NCBI RefSeq assembly: GCF_006547145.1
Contig: NZ_CP041244.1
Coordinates: forward strand, 7,936,001-8,000,000
DNA: 64,000 nucleotides
Source: Actinomadura sp. WMMA1423
GTDB lineage: Bacteria > Actinomycetota > Actinomycetes > Streptosporangiales > Streptosporangiaceae
Direction of reading: 5' to 3'
Made by a program: the position numbers and the translations under genes. This document shows positions 39,155 through 48,239 of this stretch, piece by piece. Each line of letters begins with the position of its first letter. Position 1 is the first letter of the stretch. The notes beneath the pieces were generated by a model, which did no database searches, was not told the DNA's origin, and was given only the letters and a program-made list of their open reading frames with translations.

Positions 39155-40441
39155 ATGATCAAGGCAGGCAGGAGTGCGGCGCTGCTCGCCGCCCTTGCCG
39201 CGGCGGCGCTGTCGCTCACGGCGTGCGGCGACGGCGACGGCGGCGGCTCCGGCGGCAAGGAGCTGAAGCTCTGGCACTACGAGGCCCCCGACAGCGCCAT
39301 GGGCAAGGCGTGGGCCGAGGCGATCAAGGAGTTCGAGTCCACGCATCCAGGCGTGAAGGTGAAGTTCGAGGAGAAGGGCTTCGAGCAGATCCAGAAGACC
39401 GCGCCCATGGTGCTGAACTCCAAGGACGCACCCGACGTCATGGAGTACAACAAGGGCAACGCGACCGCGGGCATGCTCTCCAGGCAGGGCCTGCTCACCG
39501 ATCTCACCCCCGAGGTCACCAAGCGCGGCTGGGACAAGCTGATCAAGCCGAACGTCCAGGTCACCGCCAAGTACGACGCCAAGGGCACCATGGGCGGTGA
39601 CAAATGGTACGGCGTCCCTGACTATGCGGAGTACGTGCAGGTCTACTACAACAAGGACCTGTTCAAGAAGAACGGCGTCGAGATCCCGACGACGTTCGCC
39701 GAGCTGACCGCGGCGATGGACAAGTTCGTCGCGAAGGGCGTCACGCCGCTGACCAACGCGGGCGCCGAGTACATGGCGCACCAGTTCGTCTACCAGCTCG
39801 CCCTCGACAAGGCCGACCGCCCCTGGGTGGACGCCTTCCAGCGCTACACCGGCAAGGCCGACTTCAACGACGCCGCCTGGACCTACGGGGCGACCACCTT
39901 CGCCGACTGGGTGAAGAAGGGCTACATCGCCAAGAAGTCCGTCAGCCTCAAGGCGGAGGACGCCGGGGTCGCCTTCATGAGCGGCAAGTACCCGATGATG
40001 TTCTCCGGGAGCTGGTGGTTCGGCCGGGTCGCCGCGGAGGCGAAGTTCGACTGGGAGACCGCCGTCTGGCCCGGCGCGAAGATGACGCTCGGCTCGGGCG
40101 GGAACCTGTGGGTGGTCCCGAAGGGCTCGAAGAACAAGCAGCTCGCCTACGACTTCATCGACATCACGATGAAGAAGCAGGCGCAGAACACGCTCGCCAA
40201 CGCGGGCGGCGTCCCGGTCGCGGCGGACCCGTCCGCCATCACCGACGCCAAGGCCAAGAAGCTCATCGCCGACTTCGACCGGCTGTCGGCTTCGGACGGC
40301 CTCGCCTACTACCCGGACTGGCCGGTCGCCGGCTTCTACGACGCCTGGGTGGCGCAGACGCAGAAGCTGATGAACGGCACCGCGCCGGGCGAGGTCCTGA
40401 GCGGCATCCAGAAGACCTACGACGGCGGCCTGCCGAAGTGA
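39155..40441 (+). CDS. ABC oligosaccharide-binding lipoprotein
   Basis: This 428-residue family-1 solute-binding protein has a lipoprotein signal (MIKAGRSAALLAALAAAALS, lipobox LTAC, then an Asp/Gly linker). Typical segments are KLWHYEAPDSAMGKAWAEAI, YGVPDYAEYVQVYYNKDLF and FSGSWWFGRVAAEAKFDWE. The three aromatic residues in SGSWWFG are typical of sugar-stacking sites. GGAGGA lies upstream of the ATG. It is the first gene of an importer operon with two permeases and no ATPase (actinomycetes usually share MsiK). Ligand inferred: beta-glucan or xyloglucan oligosaccharides. Confidence 0.9.
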   Translation: MIKAGRSAALLAALAAAALSLTACGDGDGGGSGGKELKLWHYEAPDSAMGKAWAEAIKEFESTHPGVKVKFEEKGFEQIQKTAPMVLNSKDAPDVMEYNKGNATAGMLSRQGLLTDLTPEVTKRGWDKLIKPNVQVTAKYDAKGTMGGDKWYGVPDYAEYVQVYYNKDLFKKNGVEIPTTFAELTAAMDKFVAKGVTPLTNAGAEYMAHQFVYQLALDKADRPWVDAFQRYTGKADFNDAAWTYGATTFADWVKKGYIAKKSVSLKAEDAGVAFMSGKYPMMFSGSWWFGRVAAEAKFDWETAVWPGAKMTLGSGGNLWVVPKGSKNKQLAYDFIDITMKKQAQNTLANAGGVPVAADPSAITDAKAKKLIADFDRLSASDGLAYYPDWPVAGFYDAWVAQTQKLMNGTAPGEVLSGIQKTYDGGLPK

Positions 40442-41352
40442 CGGTACCGGGCCGCGGCCGGCCGCGGGAGCAGTGGGGCTACCTGCCCTACCTGCTCCCC
40501 GGCCTGCTCCTCTTCACCGCCGTCATCGGCGTGCCGTTCCTGATGAACATCGGGACGAGCCTCACCGAGTGGTCGGGCGTCGGGTCCCCGAAGTGGATCG
40601 GGCTCGCCAACTACCGCGAGCTCGTGGAGGACGGGGAGTTCTGGGCCTCGTTCCGGCACAACGTCCTGATCATCGTCGGGATGGCGATCGTCCCGACGGT
40701 GATCGGGCTGGTGCTGGCCTCGGCCCTGACCGACCTGGTCGGCCGGCACTTCGGGCCGCGCACCGCGAGCGTCCTGCGCGCCTGCATCTACCTGCCGCAG
40801 GTGCTGCCGGTCGTCATCGCGGGCGTGGTGTGGAGCTGGCTGCTGGCCCCGGAGAACGGCGCGGTCAACGCGCTCCTGGACGCGGTGGGCCTCGGCTCGC
40901 TCGCGCACGACTGGCTCGGCGACCCGGCCACCGCGCTGTGGAGCGTCGTCGGCGTCATGGTCTGGATGCAGATCGGCTTCCCGCTGGTGATCTTCATGTC
41001 GGGCCTCCAGCGGGTGGACCCGTCGCTGTACGAGGCGGCCGAGATCGACGGCGCCGCCTGGGGCCGCCGCTTCTGGCACATCACCGTCCCGCAGATCCGG
41101 CCGGAGATCTTCGTCGTGCTGCTCTGGACCACGATCGCCGCGCTGAAGGCGTTCCCGCAGATCTTCGTGCTCACCAAGGGCGGCCCGGGCGGGGCGACGA
41201 ACGTGCCGTCCTACTACTCCTGGGTCAACTTCTTCGAGAAGTCCGACGTCGGCTACGGCTCGGCGATCGCGACCGTGCTGACGCTGATCATCGTGGCGCT
41301 GACCGTCGTCTTCCTGCGCATGCAGGGACGCGAGCTCGGGGAGGAGCGATGA
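40438..41352 (+). CDS. ABC sugar permease (MalF-type)
   Basis: This 304-residue protein has six membrane segments and the EAA loop YEAAEIDGAAWGRRFWHITVPQIRP, which docks the ATPase. GTG 40438 overlaps the binding-protein stop (GTGA). It is the first of two permeases of the importer. Confidence 0.92.
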   Translation: MTVPGRGRPREQWGYLPYLLPGLLLFTAVIGVPFLMNIGTSLTEWSGVGSPKWIGLANYRELVEDGEFWASFRHNVLIIVGMAIVPTVIGLVLASALTDLVGRHFGPRTASVLRACIYLPQVLPVVIAGVVWSWLLAPENGAVNALLDAVGLGSLAHDWLGDPATALWSVVGVMVWMQIGFPLVIFMSGLQRVDPSLYEAAEIDGAAWGRRFWHITVPQIRPEIFVVLLWTTIAALKAFPQIFVLTKGGPGGATNVPSYYSWVNFFEKSDVGYGSAIATVLTLIIVALTVVFLRMQGRELGEER

Positions 41353-42242
41353 CCGCCACGCTCGCGAGGAAGACCGGCGCGCCTCCGCGCGACCGCAGGG
41401 GCACGGCCGGGCGGGCCCGCCGCCGCGGTCCGTCCGCGTACGCGGTGCTGGTGGCGCTGGTCGCGCTCGCCGGCGTGATGCTGATCCCGTTCGTCGTGGT
41501 GGTCTCCAACGCGCTGAAGACGCCCGAGGAGTACTCCTCGGCGGGTCCGCTGTCGCCGCCGGACGGCATCTCGCTGGACGGCGTCCGGCAGTTCTGGGAG
41601 CGCGTCGACTTCGGGCACGTCCTGCTGAACAGCGTGTTCATCAGCGGCTCGGTCGCCGTCCTCGCCGTGCTGCTGTCGGTGCTGAACGCCTACGCGCTCG
41701 GCATCGGCCGGATCAGGGGGCGGATGTGGGTGCTCGCCCTGCTGCTGCTGGCGAACACGCTGCCGCAGGAGGCGCTCGTCTACCCGCTGTACTACATGTC
41801 GAAGAAGATCGGCCTGTACGACACCAGGCTCAGCGTGATCATCGTGTTCACGGTGATCCAGAGCGCGTTCGGCACCTACCTGCTGGCGTCGGTGATGTCG
41901 GCGTTCCCGCGCCCGCTGCTGGAGGCCGCGCGGATCGACGGCGCCGGCCGGTGGCAGGTGCTGTGGCGGGTCGTCGTCCCGGTCGTCCGGCCGACGATGT
42001 CGGTGCTGCTCGTCTTCTTCTTCGTGTGGACCTGGAACGAGTTCCTGATCCCCATGGTCTTCCTCATCTCCAACGAGAACCAGACGGTCTCGGTCGCGCT
42101 GGGCGTGCTTCAGGGCCAGCGCCTCATGGACGCCACGATGTCCAGCGCCGCGTCGCTCCTCGGCCTTCTCCCGACCGTCGCGTTCTTCCTCATCTTCCAG
42201 CGAACTCTTTCGCGCGGACTCACTGCGGGGGCCATCAAGTGA
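41349..42242 (+). CDS. ABC sugar permease (MalG-type)
   Basis: This 297-residue protein has a basic N-terminal tail, six membrane segments and the EAA loop LEAARIDGAGRWQVLWRVVV. Its ending LSRGLTAGAIK is typical of CUT1 MalG-type subunits. It overlaps both neighbours by four bases. Confidence 0.92.
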   Translation: MTATLARKTGAPPRDRRGTAGRARRRGPSAYAVLVALVALAGVMLIPFVVVVSNALKTPEEYSSAGPLSPPDGISLDGVRQFWERVDFGHVLLNSVFISGSVAVLAVLLSVLNAYALGIGRIRGRMWVLALLLLANTLPQEALVYPLYYMSKKIGLYDTRLSVIIVFTVIQSAFGTYLLASVMSAFPRPLLEAARIDGAGRWQVLWRVVVPVVRPTMSVLLVFFFVWTWNEFLIPMVFLISNENQTVSVALGVLQGQRLMDATMSSAASLLGLLPTVAFFLIFQRTLSRGLTAGAIK

Positions 42243-44530
42243 AGTTCAGTGACGGCTACTGGATGCTGCGCGAGGGTGTGCGCGCCTCGCATCCGGTGGA
42301 GGTCCTCGACGTGGACACCGGACCCGGGACGTTCACGGTGCACGCGCCGGTGCAGCGGATCCGGCACCGGGGCGACCTGCTCAAGGGGCCGGTGGTGACG
42401 GTGACGTGCGAGTCGCCGATGCCGGACGTCGTCGGCGTCACCCTCACCCACTTCGCGGGTGGGCGGCGCCGCGGACCCGATTTCGAGCTGGCCGCCGACC
42501 CGACCGGGGAGGTGTCGGTCGACGACGAGGCGGCGACGCTGACCTCGGGCGCCCTGTCGGTCCGGGTCGGGCGCGGCGAGCAGTGGGGCGTCGACTTCCT
42601 CGCCGGGGGGCGCCGCCTGACCGGCAGCGCGCCCAAGGCGCAGGCGATCATCGACACCGACGACGGCCGCCACTACGTGCGCGAGCAGCTCGACCTCGGC
42701 GTCGACCACTTCGTCTACGGGCTCGGTGAGCGCTTCGGACCGCTGGTGAAGAACGGCCAGGCCGTGGACGTCTGGAACGCCGACGGCGGGACGGCCAGCG
42801 AGCAGGCGTACAAGAACGTGCCGTTCTACCTGACCAACGCGGGCTACGGCGTCTTCGTCGACCACCCCGGGCGGGTCTCGTTCGAGGTGGCGTCGGAGGC
42901 CGTCGCCAGGACGCAGTTCAGCGTCGAGGGCCAGTCGATGCGGTACTTCCTCATCTACGGGCCTTCGCCGAAGGAGATCCTCCGCAAGTACACGGCCCTC
43001 ACCGGACGGCCCGCGCGGCTGCCCGACTGGTCGTTCGGGCTCTGGCTGTCCACCTCGTTCACGACGTCCTACGACGAGGAGACCGTCACCTCCTTCATCG
43101 AGGGGATGGCGTCGCGCGACCTGCCGCTCAGCGTCTTCCACTTCGACTGCTTCTGGATGCGCGAGTTCCAGTGGTGCGACTTCGAATGGGACCCGCGGGT
43201 GTTCCCCGACCCGGAGGGGATGCTGCGCCGGCTGCGCGACCGCGGCCTGCGGATCTGCGTCTGGATCAACCCCTACATCGGGCAGCGCTCGCCGCTGTTC
43301 GAGGAGGGGCGCTCGCGCGGCTACCTGCTGACCCGGCCGGACGGCGACGTGTGGCAGTGGGACAAGTGGCAGCCCGGCCTGGCCGTCGTCGACTTCACCA
43401 ACCCCGAGGCGCGGGAATGGTACGCCGGCAAGCTCGAAGCGCTGATCGACATGGGCGTGGACTGCTTCAAGACCGACTTCGGCGAGCGCATCCCCACCGA
43501 CGTCGTCTACCACGACGGCTCCGACCCGGAGCGGGCGCACAACTACTACACCTACCTCTACAACCAGACCGTCTTCGACCTGCTGCGCAAGAAGCGCGGT
43601 GAGGGGGAGGCAGTGGTGTTCGCGAGGTCCGCCACGACCGGAGCCCAGCGCTTCCCCGTGCACTGGGGCGGCGACTGCGAATCGACCTTCGAGGCGATGG
43701 GGGAGAACCTGCGCGGCGGCCTGTCGCTCGGGATGTCGGGGTTCGGCTACTGGAGCCACGACATCGGCGGCTTCGAGGGGACGCCCGACCCGGCGCTGTT
43801 CAAGAGGTGGATCGCGTTCGGGCTGCTGTCCTCGCACAGCCGCCTGCACGGCAGCCACTCCTACCGGGTGCCCTGGCTGTTCGACGAGGAGTCGGTGGAC
43901 GTCCTGCGGCACTTCACCCGCCTGAAGATGCGGCTCATGCCCTACCTGGCCGGCGCCGCCCGCCAGGCCTACGGGGAGGGGCTGCCGATGATGCGCGCGA
44001 TGGTGGTCGAGTTCCCGGACGACCCCGCCTGCACGCACCTGGAACGCCAGTACATGCTCGGCGACGACCTGCTCGTCGCGCCGGTGTTCTCGTCCGACGG
44101 GCAGGTGGCCTACTACGTGCCCGAAGGCGTGTGGACGCACTACCTCACCGGCGAGCGCGTCGAGGGCGGCCGCTGGGTCCGCGAACGGCACGGGTTCGGC
44201 AGCGTGCCGCTGCTGGTCAGGCCGGGTGCGGTCGTTCCCGAGGGCGCCGTGGACGACCGTCCCGACTACGACCACGCGGACGGCGTCACCCTGCGCGTGT
44301 ACGAGCCCGCAGACGGGGCCACCGTCGTCACCCGGGTGGGCGACACCGCTTTCACGACGGTGAGAAACGGTGAAAACGTGCGCGTGACAGGTGAGGGAGC
44401 CTGGAACGTTCTTCTCGTCAACGCGCGCGTGGCAGGGGTCGAGGGGGGTGAACCCTCAGAGCATCCGCACGGCGTTCTCATCAAGGCGGCCGGTGGCGAA
44501 CTGGTCATCACCCTGAAAGAGGAGAGCTGA
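42239..44530 (+). CDS. GH31 alpha-xylosidase (YicI-like)
   Basis: This 763-residue cytoplasmic enzyme has no signal peptide. It shows the YicI subgroup hallmarks VFHFDCFWMREFQWCDFEWDP, WINPYIGQRSPLF, the nucleophile D413 in KTDFGERIP and the acid/base D479 in HWGGDC. YicI-type enzymes release alpha-1,6-linked xylose from isoprimeverose and xyloglucan oligosaccharides. Length (YicI 772) and spacing of the two Asp fit very well. GTG start overlaps the permease. It suggests that the importer carries xyloglucan-derived oligosaccharides. Confidence 0.92.
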   Translation: MKFSDGYWMLREGVRASHPVEVLDVDTGPGTFTVHAPVQRIRHRGDLLKGPVVTVTCESPMPDVVGVTLTHFAGGRRRGPDFELAADPTGEVSVDDEAATLTSGALSVRVGRGEQWGVDFLAGGRRLTGSAPKAQAIIDTDDGRHYVREQLDLGVDHFVYGLGERFGPLVKNGQAVDVWNADGGTASEQAYKNVPFYLTNAGYGVFVDHPGRVSFEVASEAVARTQFSVEGQSMRYFLIYGPSPKEILRKYTALTGRPARLPDWSFGLWLSTSFTTSYDEETVTSFIEGMASRDLPLSVFHFDCFWMREFQWCDFEWDPRVFPDPEGMLRRLRDRGLRICVWINPYIGQRSPLFEEGRSRGYLLTRPDGDVWQWDKWQPGLAVVDFTNPEAREWYAGKLEALIDMGVDCFKTDFGERIPTDVVYHDGSDPERAHNYYTYLYNQTVFDLLRKKRGEGEAVVFARSATTGAQRFPVHWGGDCESTFEAMGENLRGGLSLGMSGFGYWSHDIGGFEGTPDPALFKRWIAFGLLSSHSRLHGSHSYRVPWLFDEESVDVLRHFTRLKMRLMPYLAGAARQAYGEGLPMMRAMVVEFPDDPACTHLERQYMLGDDLLVAPVFSSDGQVAYYVPEGVWTHYLTGERVEGGRWVRERHGFGSVPLLVRPGAVVPEGAVDDRPDYDHADGVTLRVYEPADGATVVTRVGDTAFTTVRNGENVRVTGEGAWNVLLVNARVAGVEGGEPSEHPHGVLIKAAGGELVITLKEES

Positions 44531-45894
44531 TGGGGTTCCCGGAAGGGTTCCTGTGGGGGGCGGCCACCGCCGCCTACCAGATCGAAGGCGCGGCCCGGGA
44601 GGACGGGCGGGCGCCGTCCATCTGGGACACGTTCAGCCACACCCCCGGCAAGGTCCTGAACGGCGACACCGGCGACGTCGCCACGGACCACTACCACCGC
44701 TGGGAGGAGGACGTCGCGACGATGGCCGAGCTCGGCATCGGCGCGTACCGGTTCTCCATCTCCTGGTCGCGGGTCCTGCCGGACGGGACGCCGAGTCCCC
44801 AGGGGATGGACTTCTACTCCCGCCTGGTCGACGGGCTGCTGGAGCACGGCATCGCCCCGGTCGCGACCCTCTACCACTGGGACCTGCCGCAGGCCCTGGA
44901 GGACGCCGGCGGCTGGCCGGACCGTGACACGCCCCGCCGGTTCGCCGACTACGCCGAGCGCGTCGGGCGCGTCCTCGGCGACCGCGTCCACACCTGGACG
45001 ACGCTGAACGAGCCGTGGTGCTCGGCGTTCCTCGGCTACGCGTCCGGCGTGCACGCGCCCGGCCGCACCGACCCGGCGGACTCGCTCGCCGCCGCGCACC
45101 ACCTGAACCTGGCGCACGGCCTGGCGGTCCGGGCGCTGCGCGGCGTGGTGTCGCCGCACGCGCGGCACTCGGTCACGCTCAACCTGCACCACCTGCGCGG
45201 CGACGCGGAGGCGGTCCGGCGCGTGGACGCCGTCTCCAACCGCGTGTTCCTCGACCCGATCCTCGGCAGGGGATACCCCGCCGACCTGCTGGAGGACACG
45301 GCGTCCCTGACCGACTGGGGCTTCCTGCGCGACGGGGACGGGGACATCATCGCCGCGCCGCTCGACGTCCTCGGCGTCAACTACTACTCGCCCACCCTCG
45401 TCAAGGACTGGGACGGCGCCGCGCCGCGCGCCCACGCGGACGGCCACCGCAGGGGCGCGGCCACCCCGTTCGTCGGCTGCGACGCCGTCGAGTTCGCCGA
45501 GCAGCCCGGCCCCTTCACCGCGATGGGGTGGCCGATCGACGCGACCGGCATGGAGGAGCTCCTCCTGCGGCTGCACCGCGAGTACCCGGGCACGCCGTTG
45601 ATGGTCACCGAGAACGGCGCCGCGTTCGACGACGTGGTGGACGTCGACGGCCGCGTGCGCGACCACCGCCGCATCGCCTACCTGCGCGACCACATCGCCG
45701 CGGTGGAGCGGGCGTGCGCGGCCGGAGCCGACGTCCGCGGGTACTTCGCCTGGTCGCTGCTGGACAACTTCGAATGGGCCTACGGCTATTCCAAGCGATT
45801 CGGCCTCGTCCACGTCGACTACGCCACCGGCCACCGCACCTGGAAGGACAGCGCCTCCTGGTACCGCGACGCCGTCGCCCGCGGCCCCTCATGA
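44530..45894 (+). CDS. GH1 beta-glucosidase
   Basis: This 454-residue cytoplasmic beta-glucosidase starts GFPEGFLWGAATAAYQIEGA. It has acid/base E161 in TLNEPW and nucleophile E361 in VTENG, and ends with SLLDNFEWAYGYSKRFGLV. It would cleave beta-1,4-glucosyl units exposed after xylose removal by the GH31 enzyme, or cellobiose. Start overlaps the GH31 stop by one base (TGATG). It is a paralogue of the bglC-type gene at 55317. Confidence 0.94.
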   Translation: MGFPEGFLWGAATAAYQIEGAAREDGRAPSIWDTFSHTPGKVLNGDTGDVATDHYHRWEEDVATMAELGIGAYRFSISWSRVLPDGTPSPQGMDFYSRLVDGLLEHGIAPVATLYHWDLPQALEDAGGWPDRDTPRRFADYAERVGRVLGDRVHTWTTLNEPWCSAFLGYASGVHAPGRTDPADSLAAAHHLNLAHGLAVRALRGVVSPHARHSVTLNLHHLRGDAEAVRRVDAVSNRVFLDPILGRGYPADLLEDTASLTDWGFLRDGDGDIIAAPLDVLGVNYYSPTLVKDWDGAAPRAHADGHRRGAATPFVGCDAVEFAEQPGPFTAMGWPIDATGMEELLLRLHREYPGTPLMVTENGAAFDDVVDVDGRVRDHRRIAYLRDHIAAVERACAAGADVRGYFAWSLLDNFEWAYGYSKRFGLVHVDYATGHRTWKDSASWYRDAVARGPS

Positions 45895-47141
45895 ACTCCG
45901 GGCGCGCGGTGTGCTCCCGGCGCGCGGGCGCGGCGGTGGCGGCGCTGGCCCTGGCGGCCTTCGCCTTCGCCACGACCGAGAACCTGCCGATCGGGCTGCT
46001 CACGGTCATCGCGGACGACCTGGAGGTCTCCACGTCCGCGGTCGGGCTGCTCGTCACCGGCTACGGGGTGGTGGTCGCGGTCGTGTCCGTCCCGCTCGTC
46101 CGGCTCACGGTCCGGGTGGGGCGCCGCCCGCTGCTGACCGGCGTCATGGCGGTCTTCCTGGTCATGACGCTCGCGTCGGCGGCCGCTCCCGGTTACAGGT
46201 TCCTGTTCGCCGCGCGCCTGGTGACCGCGCTCGCGCAGGCGGTGTTCTGGCCGGTCGCCGTCGTCGCCGCGGCCGGGCTGCTGCCGCCCGCGGCGCGGGG
46301 CCGGGCCGCCGCCTACGTGTTCGGCGGCGGGTCCCTGGCCATCGTCCTCGGCGTCCCCGCCGGCGCCTGGCTCGGACGGGCCGCCGGATGGCGGATGTCC
46401 TTCGCGGCGCTCGCCGTCCTCTGCCTGGTGTCCTTCGCCGCGCTCGCCGCCCTGCTGCCCCGGGGGGAGGCGGGCGGCCGCGACCCCGTCCCCGCGTCCG
46501 CGCCGGACGCGCGGCGCTTCCGGCTGCTGGTCGTCACGATCATGCTGGTGGTCGGCGGCGTCTTCACCGCCTTCACCTACGTCACCGAGTTCCTGACCCG
46601 CGTCAGCGGCTTCCCGGACTCGGCCGTCAGCCCCCTCCTGCTCGCGAACGGCGCCGCCGACATCGCGGGAGTGGTCGTCGCCGGCATCGTGGTGGACCGT
46701 GGCCCGCGCGCCCTGCTCGCCGGGTCCGCCGCGGTGCTGGCGGCCGCCCTGCTCGGACTCTTCGCCTTCGGCACGGCGGCCGTGCCCGCGGTCCTCATGC
46801 TCGTCCTGCTGGGGATCGGGCTGCCGTGCGCCGCGACCGCCTTCCAGGCCCGGGTGATGGAGTCGGCGCCGGGCGACACCGACGTGGCCTCGGCCTGGAC
46901 GTCGGCCGCGTTCAACGTCGGCATCGCCGGCGGCGCCCTGTTCGGCGGCGTCCTGCTGCCGGTGACCGGCGTTCGCGGCACGGCCCTCGCGGGCGCCGCG
47001 GTCGCCGGGACGGCGCTCGCTGTGATCGCGGCCGACCGGCCCGCGCGCGTCCGCGCTCCGACCGGTTCGGGCGGGGTTACCATCATTCGCACTCTGAACC
47101 GCTACGAGGACGACGGGACGGTCCGTGGTCAAGATCACTGA
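45891..47141 (+). CDS. MFS transporter, AraJ/DHA1-like
   Basis: This 416-residue protein has about 12 membrane segments with TTENLPIGLLTVIADDLEVS near the start, the AraJ/DHA1 pattern, and VRVGRRPLLTGVMAVF in loop 2/3. AraJ-type proteins export small sugars or drugs. Placed between the GH1 and LacI genes with four- and 17-base overlaps, it might relieve accumulation of xylose or other released sugars, but this is only an inference. Confidence 0.85.
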   Translation: MNSGRAVCSRRAGAAVAALALAAFAFATTENLPIGLLTVIADDLEVSTSAVGLLVTGYGVVVAVVSVPLVRLTVRVGRRPLLTGVMAVFLVMTLASAAAPGYRFLFAARLVTALAQAVFWPVAVVAAAGLLPPAARGRAAAYVFGGGSLAIVLGVPAGAWLGRAAGWRMSFAALAVLCLVSFAALAALLPRGEAGGRDPVPASAPDARRFRLLVVTIMLVVGGVFTAFTYVTEFLTRVSGFPDSAVSPLLLANGAADIAGVVVAGIVVDRGPRALLAGSAAVLAAALLGLFAFGTAAVPAVLMLVLLGIGLPCAATAFQARVMESAPGDTDVASAWTSAAFNVGIAGGALFGGVLLPVTGVRGTALAGAAVAGTALAVIAADRPARVRAPTGSGGVTIIRTLNRYEDDGTVRGQDH

Positions 47142-48132
47142 CGTGGCGCGGCACGCGGGAGTGTCGCCGAGCACGGTCTCCTACGTGCTGAGCGGGAAGC
47201 GCTCGATCTCCGAGGAGACCCGGCGGCGCGTCCGCGAGAGCATCCGCGAGCTCGGCTACCGGCCGCACGCGGGTGCCCGCGCGCTCGCCAGCAGCCGCTC
47301 CAACGTGCTGGCGCTGATGATCCCGCTTCGCTCCGGCATCGCCGTGCCCGTCGTCATGCAGTTCGCCGTCTCGGTCGTCACCGCCGCGCGCCGCCACGAC
47401 CACGACGTCCTGCTGCTCACCCAGCAGGAGGGCGAGGACGGCCTGCGCCGCGTCGCCGACAGCGCCCTGGTCGACGCGCTGATCGTCATGGACGTCCAGA
47501 TGGAGGACCCGCGGCTGCCGCTGCTGCGCTCCCTGGACCGGCCGAGCGTGCTGATCGGCTTCCCCGCCGACGCGGGCGACCTCACCTGCATCGACCTCGA
47601 CTTCCACGCCGCCGGCGCGGTCTGCGTCGAGCACCTCGCGGAGCTCGGCCACCGCGAGATCGCGCTGATCGGCTCGCCGCCCGAGGTGTACGCGCGGCAG
47701 ACCGGCTACGCCCAGCGGGTCGCCGACGGGTTCGCCGCCGCGGTCCGCGAGCACGGGCTGGCCGGGGAGGTCCACCCGTGCGAGTCGACCGCCGACGCGG
47801 CCCGCGAGCTCGTCGCCCGGCTGCTCGCCGAGCGGCCCGGCCTCACCGGCGTCCTCGTCCACAACGAGCCGGTCGTCGGGCCGGTCGTGCGGGCGCTGCG
47901 CGCGGCGGGCCGGCGCGTCCCCGAGGACGTCTCCGTCGTCGCGCTGTGCCCGGACGAGCTGGCCGAGCACGCCGAGCCGCCGCTGTCGTCGGTGGCGATC
48001 CCCGCCGAGGAGGTCGGCGGGCGCGCCGTGGAACTGCTGATGTCCAAGCTCGACGGCGCGCACGTGCCCGCCGCGACCCTGCTCCCGCCCACCCTGACCA
48101 GGCGCGCCAGCAGCGCGCCCGCGCCCCGCTGA
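47125..48132 (+). CDS. LacI-family repressor of the xyloglucan-type operon
   Basis: This 335-residue LacI protein has the DNA-binding domain KITDVARHAGVSPSTVSYVLSGKRSISEET, a hinge helix (GARALASSRSN) and a periplasmic-binding-like sensor. GTG 47125 lies inside the end of the MFS gene. Two copies of TCGAAGCGCTTCGA flank its transcription unit (39109 and 48188), so it is assigned as their binder. The inducer is probably an oligosaccharide or xylose/isoprimeverose. Confidence 0.9.
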   Translation: MVKITDVARHAGVSPSTVSYVLSGKRSISEETRRRVRESIRELGYRPHAGARALASSRSNVLALMIPLRSGIAVPVVMQFAVSVVTAARRHDHDVLLLTQQEGEDGLRRVADSALVDALIVMDVQMEDPRLPLLRSLDRPSVLIGFPADAGDLTCIDLDFHAAGAVCVEHLAELGHREIALIGSPPEVYARQTGYAQRVADGFAAAVREHGLAGEVHPCESTADAARELVARLLAERPGLTGVLVHNEPVVGPVVRALRAAGRRVPEDVSVVALCPDELAEHAEPPLSSVAIPAEEVGGRAVELLMSKLDGAHVPAATLLPPTLTRRASSAPAPR

Positions 48133-48187
48133 CAGCGGGCGCGTCCGCGACCGGCAAAGGAGGGAAGGGGCCTTTCCCGGCCCGTTT

Positions 48188-48201
48188 TCGAAGCGCTTCG
48201 A
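48188..48201. promoter_or_regulatory. LacI-type operator TCGAAGCGCTTCGA (copy 2)
   Basis: This is a perfect 14-bp palindrome 39 bp before the GTG of the secreted GH3 enzyme, identical to 39109-39122. It indicates that this enzyme is transcribed from its own regulated promoter. Confidence 0.75.
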
Positions 48202-48239
48202 CTCGCCATTGCTCGGGGGACTTTCCAGAAGGAGAACCG

